In this document: one piece after another, positions 1 to 9,752 of the stretch
Layout: each line of letters opens with the position of its first letter
Numbering within the stretch: the first letter of the stretch is position 1
Source: Erysipelothrix sp.
Lineage (GTDB): Bacteria; Bacillota_I; Bacilli_A; Erysipelotrichales; Erysipelotrichaceae
Direction: 5' to 3'
Length of the DNA stretch: 10,424 bases
Assembly (NCBI GenBank): GCA_012520695.1
Contig: JAAYNU010000232.1
Location: 1 to 10,424, forward strand
The notes under the pieces: model-generated
What the model saw: the letters and a program-made list of their open reading frames with translations, nothing else
What the model was told of the DNA's origin: nothing
Databases searched by the model: none
Program-made: the position numbers and the translations under genes

Positions 1-417
1 ATGGATGAAAGAATGATATACATCAGAGGAAAAGGATTACTTTACGGTTTTTTATCACTTATTATATTATTGGGTCTTAAAAACTTTGCTATTGATCTCT
101 TCTCACTACAAGTTGAATCGATGGCACGTCTAGACTTTGCGATAATATTTGTATCAGTTTTTGTTGTAACGACATATATGTTACTCAATGATGGTTTATT
201 AGATACTTACACTACCAAAGTCATGTATATTTTTCCTGCTTTGAGTTTGTTGTTCTTAGGATTAATCATAACTTCAATATTATCTAACGGGTATAGTTTT
301 GACTTAAATCATATTACAAATATCGATACAGTTATAGTCGAGTTTGTTGCAGTGACTGTATACTCAGTTTTACTTATTACAAAGCATCGAAACCTTAAGA
401 ATGACAATGATGAGTAA
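1..417 (+). CDS. Small four-helix integral membrane protein, function unknown
   Basis: A 138-residue protein that I do not recognise with confidence. It has a short charged N-terminus (MDERMIYIRGK), four hydrophobic segments at about residues 11-31, 43-62, 72-94 and 111-128, and a hydrophilic tail rich in Lys, Asn and Asp. This pattern predicts a small cytoplasmic-membrane protein. An MDER-type start followed by RGK resembles small uncharacterised Bacillota membrane proteins often encoded next to an XRE-family regulator, but no regulator is visible here. The ATG is the first base of the window, so its ribosome binding site cannot be seen and a longer N-terminus cannot be excluded, although the charged start looks natural. 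No convincing intrinsic terminator follows it. It probably does not belong to the downstream bgl operon, which has its own promoter. Confidence 0.6.
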   Translation: MDERMIYIRGKGLLYGFLSLIILLGLKNFAIDLFSLQVESMARLDFAIIFVSVFVVTTYMLLNDGLLDTYTTKVMYIFPALSLLFLGLIITSILSNGYSFDLNHITNIDTVIVEFVAVTVYSVLLITKHRNLKNDNDE

Positions 418-435
418 TACCATATTTCCGCAATC

Positions 436-505
436 GGACGTTACATTTACATAAAACAATCCGTGAAAAGGAAGTGAATTAAATAACTGGACGTTACCTT
501 TTCAT
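436..505. repeat. Pair of 17-bp direct repeats upstream of the bgl promoter
   Basis: GGACGTTACATTTACAT at 436-452 and GGACGTTACCTTTTCAT at 489-505 match at 15 of 17 positions, and their starts are 53 bp apart, close to five helical turns. The second copy ends 30 bp before the -35 box. The interval also holds an 8-bp inverted repeat, TGAAAAGG (464-471) and CCTTTTCA (497-504), whose right half lies inside the second copy. These could be binding sites for an unknown regulator or remnants of a small duplication. No function is shown. Confidence 0.4.
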
Positions 506-527
506 TTATCGTGCTCTTTTATATCTT

Positions 528-541
528 TGAAAGCGTTGACA
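528..541 (+). promoter_or_regulatory. cre site (CcpA operator) overlapping the -35 box
   Basis: TGAAAGCGTTGACA fits the catabolite-responsive-element consensus TGWAANCGNTNWCA at every fixed position. Its last six bases are the -35 hexamer of the bgl promoter, so CcpA bound here would block RNA polymerase. This is the expected arrangement for glucose repression of a beta-glucoside operon. The match is seen in the sequence; CcpA binding is inferred. Confidence 0.85.
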
Positions 542-563
542 TTACTATTCGTGGTGGTATAAT
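536..563 (+). promoter_or_regulatory. Sigma-A promoter of the bgl operon
   Basis: A perfect -35 TTGACA (536-541) and a perfect -10 TATAAT (558-563) are separated by 16 bp. The predicted transcription start is near 570, so the RAT element beginning at 575 would lie at the very 5' end of the mRNA, as is usual for LicT/BglG-controlled operons. Confidence 0.85.
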
Positions 564-574
564 AGAGAAGCAAC

Positions 575-605
575 GGATAGTGATTGTTTAAATACAAGCT
601 AAACC
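575..605 (+). promoter_or_regulatory. RAT ribonucleic antiterminator 1
   Basis: The left arm GGATAGTGA (575-583) and right arm GCTAAACC (598-605) flank an apical TTGT/ACAA stem (584-587 with 594-597) and a 6-nt loop. This is the BglG/SacY/LicT RAT layout: two G-C pairs, an A-rich internal loop, a short second stem, a second internal loop, then an apical stem. Compared with the usual GGATTGTTA...GCAAAACC arms, stem position 5 is A with T opposite it instead of T with A, so pairing is kept. The right arm shares AAACC with the terminator, so the two folds are mutually exclusive. Confidence 0.85.
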
Positions 606-654
606 TGTTTGTACACGAAGATTTTTTTGTGTACTAACAGGTTTTTATATTTTT
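601..654 (+). terminator. Intrinsic terminator (attenuator) in the bgl leader
   Basis: AAACCTGTT (601-609) pairs with AACAGGTTT (636-644), and GTACAC (611-616) pairs with GTGTAC (629-634), with one T/T mismatch between the two helices. A run of T follows at 642-646 and another at 650-654. The first five bases of the left arm are also the end of RAT 1. Antiterminator bound to the RAT would therefore stop this hairpin forming and allow transcription into licT. Confidence 0.9.
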
Positions 655-666
655 AAGGGGGCAACA

Positions 667-1503
667 ATGTTAATTCATAAAATTCTCAATAACAACGTTA
701 TTGTTGTATTGGAAAAAAATGATGAAGAAAAGATCATGATGGGAAGGGGACTCGCGTACAAGAAAAAAGTAGGTGATACCATCGATTTAGCGGATGTCGA
801 TAAAACATTCAGTCTTTCATCTCATGAACTGAGTGATAATTTCATTCAATTGATCAACGATATTCCGTTTGAGGTTTTTTCTCTGTCGGATGATATCATT
901 GCGTTTGCGCAAGCGGCTCTTAAGAAGAAAATGCATGCGAATTTAACTGTATCTTTAACAGATCATATCCACACTGCGATTGAGCGTTTTAAAGAGGGCA
1001 TTGTCATTAAGGATGTCTTGTTATGGGATATACAGCGCTTTTATAAAGATGAATATCAGATCGGGCTTAAGGCCTTAGATATGATTGAGGAACATTTCAA
1101 CTTGAGGTTACCGGAAGATGAGGCAGGATTTATTGCGTTTCATATTCTGAATGCATCGGGTGAAGATTCCTTAGATGATATTGTTGAAATTACGAAAGTA
1201 ATCAATGAAATCACAAACATCGTAAAATATCGATTTAAAGTTGAGTTTGATGAGGATGATGTTTATTTCTATCGTTTTGTAACGCATCTTAAATTCTTTG
1301 CTTATCGATTGGTTAATAAGAGTGTTTATAACAGTAATGAGGATGGACTGCTTGAACTGATTAAGATCAAGTATCCGAGTTCTTACAGTGTGAGTCTTAA
1401 CGTCAAGGATTTCATTTCGGATCATTATAACTATGTTATTTCGGATGAGGAACTTCTGTATCTTACGATTCATATTGAACGTGTAATCTTTAAAACGAAA
1501 TAA
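667..1503 (+). CDS. licT: LicT/BglG-family transcriptional antiterminator
   Basis: An RNA-binding antiterminator for beta-glucoside genes, 278 residues, the normal full length. The N-terminal CAT RNA-binding domain spans about 1-56 (begins MLIHKILNNNVIVV, includes GRGLAYKKKVGD). PRD1 is about 65-170 and PRD2 about 171-278. The four regulatory histidines are all present, at H100 (TDHI), H159 (AFHI), H207 (THLK) and H269 (TIHIER), the same numbering as in Bacillus subtilis LicT. In that family the cognate PTS permease phosphorylates PRD1 to inactivate, and HPr phosphorylates PRD2 to activate. The start is supported by AAGGGGG at 655-661, 5 nt before the ATG. It is the first gene of the operon, so it controls its own synthesis through RAT 1, as bglG does in E. 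coli. Confidence 0.93.
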   Translation: MLIHKILNNNVIVVLEKNDEEKIMMGRGLAYKKKVGDTIDLADVDKTFSLSSHELSDNFIQLINDIPFEVFSLSDDIIAFAQAALKKKMHANLTVSLTDHIHTAIERFKEGIVIKDVLLWDIQRFYKDEYQIGLKALDMIEEHFNLRLPEDEAGFIAFHILNASGEDSLDDIVEITKVINEITNIVKYRFKVEFDEDDVYFYRFVTHLKFFAYRLVNKSVYNSNEDGLLELIKIKYPSSYSVSLNVKDFISDHYNYVISDEELLYLTIHIERVIFKTK

Positions 1504-1508
1504 GTTTT

Positions 1509-1535
1509 GGATGGTGACATTAAGTTGGCCAAACC
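1509..1535 (+). promoter_or_regulatory. RAT-like element 2 between licT and the PTS gene
   Basis: Starting five bases after the licT stop, GGATGGTGA (1509-1517) and GCCAAACC (1528-1535) reproduce the arms of RAT 1, including the TGA internal loop. Position 5 is G with C opposite, where RAT 1 has A with T, so the stem is preserved. The apical stem is weak (CA at 1518-1519 with TG at 1526-1527). No intrinsic terminator with a T run follows. A weak hairpin, CCTT and GTT (1534-1537, 1541-1543) with AAC and AAGG (1552-1558), could instead cover part of the next gene's ribosome binding site. A competing TTTGG/CCAAA helix (1506-1510 with 1529-1533) is also possible. Confidence 0.6.
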
Positions 1536-1545
1536 TTCATGTTAG

Positions 1546-4895
<3,350 letters not shown>

Positions 4896-4920
4896 CATTA
4901 ATTATTGTATAAATATTTAT

Positions 4921-4943
4921 GGCACTCAGCGAGTGCCTTTTTT
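4921..4943 (+). terminator. Intrinsic terminator of the bgl operon
   Basis: GGCACTC (4921-4927) and GAGTGCC (4931-4937) form a perfect 7-bp stem with a 3-nt loop, followed by six T. It lies 25 nt after the glycosidase stop codon and separates the operon from sbcD. Confidence 0.93.
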
Positions 4944-4955
4944 GTACGCAAGTCA

Positions 4956-4964
4956 TGGTATAAT
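4956..4964 (+). promoter_or_regulatory. Extended -10 promoter for sbcDC
   Basis: TGGTATAAT is a perfect extended -10 (TGn-TATAAT). The -35 position falls in the T run of the upstream terminator and shows no good TTGACA match, so the TG extension probably makes up for it. Transcription would start near 4971, giving a leader of roughly 17 nt before the sbcD start at 4988. Confidence 0.7.
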
Positions 4965-4987
4965 CTATGTAATGAATGGAGGTCCTT

Positions 4988-6124
4988 ATGAAGATAGCGC
5001 ACATTGCAGACTTACACATTGGTAGAAAATTTGAGGACTTAAGTCTCATTGAAGACCAAAAATATATATTGAATCAAATCATTAATATCGTAAAGGAAGA
5101 AGAAACAGACGCTCTTTTAATTGCAGGGGACATCTATGACAAGATTAGTCCTAACACAGAATCCTTTGACCTGTTTGATTCACTCCTTGGCGATTTATCA
5201 CGTCTTAATTGCACGGTAATCATGAACTCAGGGAATCACGACTCCAGTGAACGTTTGGGCCTTGGTGGGCGTTTATTCACCTATCATAAGATTCATATCA
5301 TCACAGATCTATTAGACTCCCTAACTCCCATCACACTAGAGGACGAGTTTGGTGCCATTAACTTTTATACTGTGCCTTTCATCAAACCCAGTGATGTACG
5401 AAATGCATTTGAAGAGTTCAAAGGAACATCGTATCAAGAAGCATTTCACTATGTAATAGAAAAGATGGATATAAACCTAAACGAAAGAAATATATTAACT
5501 GCACACCAATTCTTCATTAATGCAGGACAAGTACCTGAACTCTCAGACTCTGAAACAGTGAGTGTAGGAGGCGTTGATGCGATTGACGTATCAATTGTTG
5601 AGATGTTTGATTATGTCGCACTAGGACACATTCACGGCCCTCAGAAGGTAAAATACGACACCATTCGATACAGTGGATCACCTCTAAAGTATTCTTTCTC
5701 TGAAATTAATCATAAAAAAGCAATTCCTTTCATCACACTTAAAGAAAAAGATAATACTGACTTAAACTTTATACCACTTAAACCCCAACGAGAGGTGATT
5801 GAAGTCAAAGGACTTCTTGAAGACTTATTGAAATACGAGAAAACCAATGACATCACAAAAGCAACCGTAACTAACGAAGAAGAACTCTATAATGCGATGG
5901 GTAAACTCCGCACGGTATTCCCAAGCATTGTGTCAATGGAAATCATGAACACTCGAACTCAGCATTCTGAATACCTCGTTCGAGCTAATGAAATCATCAC
6001 TAAGTCTCATATCGAACGCTTTAATGATCTCTTTCAAATGCAAAACAATCGAGAACTCTGTGATAAAGAACGAGCTATTATGAATGAACTTATTTTGGAG
6101 GTGAATAACAATGAGACCCACTAA
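4988..6124 (+). CDS. sbcD: SbcD, nuclease subunit of the SbcCD (Mre11-Rad50 type) complex
   Basis: A metallophosphoesterase nuclease that, with SbcC, cleaves DNA hairpins and processes blocked double-strand ends. Counted from this start it has 378 residues. The Mre11-type metal ligands are present: D8 and H10 (ADLHIG), D48 (GDIYDK), N83 and H84 (SGNHDSSERL), H173 (TAHQFF), and H214 and H216 (GHIHGP). The C-terminal third fits the SbcD domain that contacts SbcC. An ATG 12 nt upstream (4976) is in frame, but GGAGG at 4978-4982 sits 5 nt before the ATG at 4988, and MKIAHIADLHIG is the usual family N-terminus, so I use 4988. The 3' end overlaps sbcC by 14 nt, which suggests coupled translation and balanced subunit amounts. 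Confidence 0.95.
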   Translation: MKIAHIADLHIGRKFEDLSLIEDQKYILNQIINIVKEEETDALLIAGDIYDKISPNTESFDLFDSLLGDLSRLNCTVIMNSGNHDSSERLGLGGRLFTYHKIHIITDLLDSLTPITLEDEFGAINFYTVPFIKPSDVRNAFEEFKGTSYQEAFHYVIEKMDINLNERNILTAHQFFINAGQVPELSDSETVSVGGVDAIDVSIVEMFDYVALGHIHGPQKVKYDTIRYSGSPLKYSFSEINHKKAIPFITLKEKDNTDLNFIPLKPQREVIEVKGLLEDLLKYEKTNDITKATVTNEEELYNAMGKLRTVFPSIVSMEIMNTRTQHSEYLVRANEIITKSHIERFNDLFQMQNNRELCDKERAIMNELILEVNNNETH

Positions 6125-9100
6125 ACTAAAAATTGAAGCATTCGGCCCTTATGCTGATACAAACACAGTAGATTTCACAGTCTTCAATGATGGTTTGTAT
6201 CTCATTGCAGGGGATACCGGTGCCGGTAAAACCACAATCTTCGACGCAATCTCATTTGCGCTTTTCGATGCACCTAGTGGAACTGCACGAAATTCAAAAA
6301 TGATGCGCAGTGACTACGCAGATGATGATACTCCCACAACAGTTACCCTTGAATTCTTACATAAAGAGAAACTTTATACAGTCAAACGAAGCCCTGCTTA
6401 CGATCGCGCAAAGAAAAGGGGAGAAGGGACAACGTATCAAAACACAAGTGTCCAGTTAATCCTTCCAAACGGCCAAGAAATTGATAACCTATCTAAAGCA
6501 AACGAAGAAATCATTAACATTCTTGGTATGGATGGGTCTCAGTTCAAACAAATCGTTATGATTGCTCAAGGAGAGTTCTTAAAACTCTTAAATGCGAGTT
6601 CAAATGAACGATCTGACATCTTCCGAAAGATTTTTGACACGTCTATCTATCAAGACATTCAAAGTAAACTTAAATCAAAGGCAAGAGACTTAAAAAACGA
6701 GTTAGATGCATCTGTTAAAGACATTCAAAAGGAACTCGAAGAGCACAATCTTGATGTTTACAACCTTCAAGAAGGATTGGAGACTCTGGATTTACGAAGC
6801 AATAAAATCCATGAGGAGAAAAAGACAATTGACACAGAAATTACGATCCTTAATAATTCTTTAGAAGCATTGATCGCTGAAATAACCACCGCAACAACTA
6901 TTAATAAGGATTTTGATGACCTAACAGTAGAAAACAACAATCTAAAGTCTCTCCAAGATAAAACAGTAGAGATGAAATCCCTCAAAGAGACCATTGAAGT
7001 GAAGAAATACATCAAAAACACCCTAATAAGTGAAGAAACAGCACTACAAAAGGAGATTAATAGATTAACAGCCTTAAATAAGGACTTAGTTAGTACTAAA
7101 GAATCTCTCGAGAAAATAAAACAAGAAATATCAAAATTAAATGATAAAAAGGACACAATTACTGCACTTGAGATGAAACTCCCGGAAGATGCAATCAAAA
7201 TTAATAAACTCCAGGAGTCTTTACCTACATATAAGGTGTACTCTGATAATGTTGCGACACTTAACGATTTAGACAAAAATCTAGTGAATAATACCACCAG
7301 TTTAGAATCTCTAAATACCACGAAAGTATCATTAAGTAAAACGTATGATGATATTATTGCGGCAGAAAAACAACTGACAGAACTCACAGAGAAATATCAT
7401 GATCTTACGACAAACACTCATAAACACGACCAAGTTATTAAAGAATATAAGACTCAACTCGATACCTTTAAGGCCATCAAAACTGAACAAAACACCTTAC
7501 AAGCATTGAGTGCAAGTTATAAACTCAAACTTGATGCATTTACAGGTCAAACAAAGATTTATAACCAACATGAACTCGATTTCTTCCACTCACAAGCTGG
7601 ATTCTTAGCACAAACATTGGTTGATGGGGAGCCGTGTCCTGTATGTGGGGCGAGTGATCATCCTAGCCCTGCAGTTCTTTCTAGCGAATCATTGGACAAA
7701 GAATCTTTAGACAACCTCAAAAACGAACTCGACAAGGAACGCAAGTCAGTTGAAAAAGATGGTAATACGATTCAGACCCATCAAACTGAGATCAATAGAT
7801 TGACGAAACTTGTGGAGGGGATTGATGAGTTACATCTAAAAGAGCTCCACACTAGCGAAACAGCTCAAAGTACACTAGAACTCGCTCAATTAGAGACAAT
7901 CAAGAAACGTATTGATGAACTCAAGAAGATCATAGATACAAAGTCTAACCAGGAACTACTCATTAAGGATAATCAGACATCAATAGATGAAACACTTAAA
8001 GAAATCCAGAAACTTGAAGTAGAAAAATCCGCATTAGATAGCAGCATTAGTACTCAAAAAGAATCACTTTCATTTGATTCATATGATGATGCGAAGACTG
8101 AGTTAGATACACTTATAAAGTCAAAAGATAGCAACGAAAAAGCTATAAAGGAATATAACGAAAGCCTACAATCACTTCAACAAGCCCAATCGACTACTAC
8201 AGCATTAATCACTAAAAACGAGAAAGAAATCAGTGAACAAAGTCTGTTGGTCTATAAACACCAACAAGACTTCAATAAACACATCGAGAATTCAATCGTT
8301 CGAACTAGGGAAGTGTATGAAACCAATAAACTCACATTAGATACCCTCGAAACAGAAGAGAACGAACTTAATTTGTTCGAAAAATCACTTAATGATACCC
8401 TTGTACGCATAGAATCTCTTAAAACACGTACTAAAGGCAAGAAAATCATTGATACAACGAGTCTAACTGAGAGAAAATCTCAATTAGATACAAAAATCAG
8501 TAGTTTAAGGACTACTTCTAATGAATTTAACGATAAAATCAATGAATTAGTGCGCTTAAAGTCCACATTAAAGACCCATATAGCCCTCAGAGCTCGTTTA
8601 GAAGAGGATTATGCCATTTACCAGAACCTCAGTGACAGCGCAAACGGTGAATTAAAAGGAAAAGACAAGATTTCTCTAGAAAACTACGTACAATCAGCCT
8701 ATTTCGAGTACATTATTGATGAAGCAAACCGACGATTCAAGACAATGACTCAAAATCGATATGAACTTTTCAGACAAATTGAAGCAGATTCACGCACATC
8801 TAAGAGCGGTTTGGATCTGGAGGTCCTGGATAACCATACAGGTGTTAAACGATCCGTTAAGTCTTTATCTGGAGGGGAGTCATTCAAAGCGAGTCTTGCA
8901 CTGGCCTTAGGATTATCAGATGTTGTATCGAGAATGTCAGGTATTGTATCCATCGATGCAATGTTTATCGATGAAGGATTCGGTACACTCGATGAAACAT
9001 CACTTACACAGGCCATGAAGGCACTGAGTGATATTGCGGGTAACAATAGATTGGTTGGAATCATTTCACACGTACCACAGTTACGCGTAGAAATAGATCA

Positions 9101-9155
9101 ACAACTCATCATATCTAAATCAGAAAAAGGCAGTAGTATTAAGCAAATCATATAA
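6111..9155 (+). CDS. sbcC: SbcC, ATPase/coiled-coil subunit of the SbcCD nuclease complex
   Basis: A Rad50-like SMC-family ATPase that tethers DNA and drives the SbcD nuclease. It has 1014 residues, normal for bacterial SbcC. Walker A is GDTGAGKTT (34-42), and a Q-loop-like region lies near MIAQGEFLKLL. Long Lys/Glu/Leu-rich coiled coils run from about 180 to 500 and 530 to 870. The zinc-hook CPVC (509-512) sits almost exactly in the middle, as expected for dimerisation at the coil apex. The ABC signature is LSGGES (919-924), Walker B with D-loop is FIDEGFGTLDE (952-962), and the H-loop histidine is H987 (ISHVPQ). GGAGGTGA at 6097-6104, inside the sbcD reading frame, lies 6 nt before the ATG. 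All catalytic motifs are intact. Several long open frames on the opposite strand are by-products of the biased coiled-coil codons. Confidence 0.96.
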   Translation: MRPTKLKIEAFGPYADTNTVDFTVFNDGLYLIAGDTGAGKTTIFDAISFALFDAPSGTARNSKMMRSDYADDDTPTTVTLEFLHKEKLYTVKRSPAYDRAKKRGEGTTYQNTSVQLILPNGQEIDNLSKANEEIINILGMDGSQFKQIVMIAQGEFLKLLNASSNERSDIFRKIFDTSIYQDIQSKLKSKARDLKNELDASVKDIQKELEEHNLDVYNLQEGLETLDLRSNKIHEEKKTIDTEITILNNSLEALIAEITTATTINKDFDDLTVENNNLKSLQDKTVEMKSLKETIEVKKYIKNTLISEETALQKEINRLTALNKDLVSTKESLEKIKQEISKLNDKKDTITALEMKLPEDAIKINKLQESLPTYKVYSDNVATLNDLDKNLVNNTTSLESLNTTKVSLSKTYDDIIAAEKQLTELTEKYHDLTTNTHKHDQVIKEYKTQLDTFKAIKTEQNTLQALSASYKLKLDAFTGQTKIYNQHELDFFHSQAGFLAQTLVDGEPCPVCGASDHPSPAVLSSESLDKESLDNLKNELDKERKSVEKDGNTIQTHQTEINRLTKLVEGIDELHLKELHTSETAQSTLELAQLETIKKRIDELKKIIDTKSNQELLIKDNQTSIDETLKEIQKLEVEKSALDSSISTQKESLSFDSYDDAKTELDTLIKSKDSNEKAIKEYNESLQSLQQAQSTTTALITKNEKEISEQSLLVYKHQQDFNKHIENSIVRTREVYETNKLTLDTLETEENELNLFEKSLNDTLVRIESLKTRTKGKKIIDTTSLTERKSQLDTKISSLRTTSNEFNDKINELVRLKSTLKTHIALRARLEEDYAIYQNLSDSANGELKGKDKISLENYVQSAYFEYIIDEANRRFKTMTQNRYELFRQIEADSRTSKSGLDLEVLDNHTGVKRSVKSLSGGESFKASLALALGLSDVVSRMSGIVSIDAMFIDEGFGTLDETSLTQAMKALSDIAGNNRLVGIISHVPQLRVEIDQQLIISKSEKGSSIKQII

Positions 9156-9162
9156 AGATGCT

Positions 9163-9189
9163 GATCTAACCCCAAGGTTAGTCTTTTTT
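9163..9189 (+). terminator. Intrinsic terminator after sbcC
   Basis: CTAACC (9166-9171) pairs with GGTTAG (9176-9181) around a CCAA loop. GA/TC can extend the stem across a one-base bulge, and six T follow at 9184-9189. It begins 7 nt after the sbcC stop. Confidence 0.85.
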
Positions 9190-9204
9190 CGATACATTTT
9201 ACTT

Positions 9205-9226
9205 ACATAATCTACATTATGTGTAG
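9205..9226. repeat. Inverted repeat in the convergent intergenic region
   Basis: ACATAAT (9205-9211) and ATTATGT (9216-9222) are a perfect 7-bp inverted repeat with a 4-bp centre. An overlapping dyad, CTACA (9212-9216) with TGTAG (9222-9226), shares its right side. It lies between the sbcC terminator and the terminator of the minus-strand gene, where no promoter for a known gene is expected. It may be an orphan operator-like site or a hairpin in read-through RNA. Confidence 0.4.
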
Positions 9227-9240
9227 TAGTATATAAATAG

Positions 9241-9270
9241 AAGAAAAGCATAGTCTTTATAACTATGCTT
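9241..9270 (-). terminator. Intrinsic terminator of the minus-strand 142-aa gene
   Basis: Read on the minus strand, AAGCATAG (9270-9263) pairs with CTATGCTT (9253-9246) over a 9-nt loop. A pyrimidine-rich TTTTCTT tail at 9247-9241 follows. The stem overlaps two bases of the gene's TAA stop codon. Confidence 0.75.
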
Positions 9271-9697
9271 AGATTACTTCATTAATTAGATCTTTATAGA
9301 CCTTATTTAAGTCATGGTCCGCGTTAGGATCTTCTACGATGCCTATTAATGGATTGATTGTATTAAATACTGATATTGTTTTACGTGCTTCATACCAGTC
9401 AGGTTGTACTTCCTTAACAGTATCATCTTTTGGAAATAAATTGAAATCAAGAATCCATACTCTATAGGAGTATTTTTTAATGTCCTCAATGATCTGTGAA
9501 TCTAAGTCTAATGATTCATCGTATGTTACATACATATTTCCTTTTTTATGAAGTAACTTAGGATCAAGGTGTTCAGCTGGAACTGTATGAGTCTTTAAGA
9601 CGTCATCGAAGTTCTTTAGGATGAATAAGTAGTTACCAGGGTGTTGGCAGCTGTACTGATGGTTATTCATAACACGATTAATGCGTTCTTGTAACAT
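9269..9697 (-). CDS. Hypothetical soluble protein, 142 residues
   Basis: I do not recognise this protein. It has no signal peptide, no membrane segment and no repeat, so it is probably cytoplasmic. It is rich in Asp and Glu with many aromatic residues, for example YLFILKNFDDVL (23-34), YRVWILDFNLFPKDD and the C-terminal EDPNADHDLNKVYKDLINEV. A single Cys (C17, YSCQHPGNY) is no metal motif by itself. The alternating hydrophobic and charged pattern looks like a folded alpha/beta domain. The start is supported by AGGAAGGGGG ending 9 nt before the ATG, by a nearby promoter and by a terminator at the stop codon, so it is very probably a real gene. It lies just downstream of the fetB-like gene on the same strand and could be partly co-transcribed with it, but a role in metal transport is only speculation. 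Confidence 0.75.
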   Translation of the reverse strand: MLQERINRVMNNHQYSCQHPGNYLFILKNFDDVLKTHTVPAEHLDPKLLHKKGNMYVTYDESLDLDSQIIEDIKKYSYRVWILDFNLFPKDDTVKEVQPDWYEARKTISVFNTINPLIGIVEDPNADHDLNKVYKDLINEVI

Positions 9698-9723
9698 GGA
9701 TACATGCCCCCTTCCTTAATTAC

Positions 9724-9752
9724 ATTATACGCTCTTCCAATTTTTTTGTCCT
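9724..9752 (-). promoter_or_regulatory. Promoter for the 142-aa gene
   Basis: On the minus strand, a perfect -10 TATAAT (9729-9724) is preceded by a 17-bp spacer and AGGACA (9752-9747), which matches four of six bases of TTGACA. The -35 overlaps the last base of the fetB stop codon position. Transcription would start near 9717, just before the ribosome binding site. No terminator separates fetB from this promoter, so read-through from fetB is also possible. Confidence 0.55.

Noticed and set aside
401..454. A 17-codon frame overlapping the end of the first gene (MTMMSNTIFPQSDVTFT)
   Set aside because: There is no ribosome binding site and it is very short. Part of it is the first direct-repeat copy, so coding is not supported.
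1171..1473. A 100-codon open frame on the minus strand inside licT
   Set aside because: It overlaps PRD2 of a complete antiterminator that has all four regulatory histidines, and it resembles no known protein. It is a shadow frame.
4976..4987. Upstream in-frame ATG for sbcD giving an extra MEVL
   Set aside because: Those bases contain the GGAGG ribosome binding site for the ATG at 4988, and the family N-terminus is MKIAHIADLHIG.
6767..7387. A 206-codon open frame on the minus strand inside sbcC
   Set aside because: It is antisense to the coiled coil. The predicted protein is Ser/Val/Leu-rich low-complexity sequence, which is what reverse-reading Lys/Glu/Asp-rich coil codons gives, and the sbcC frame on the other strand is intact with all motifs.
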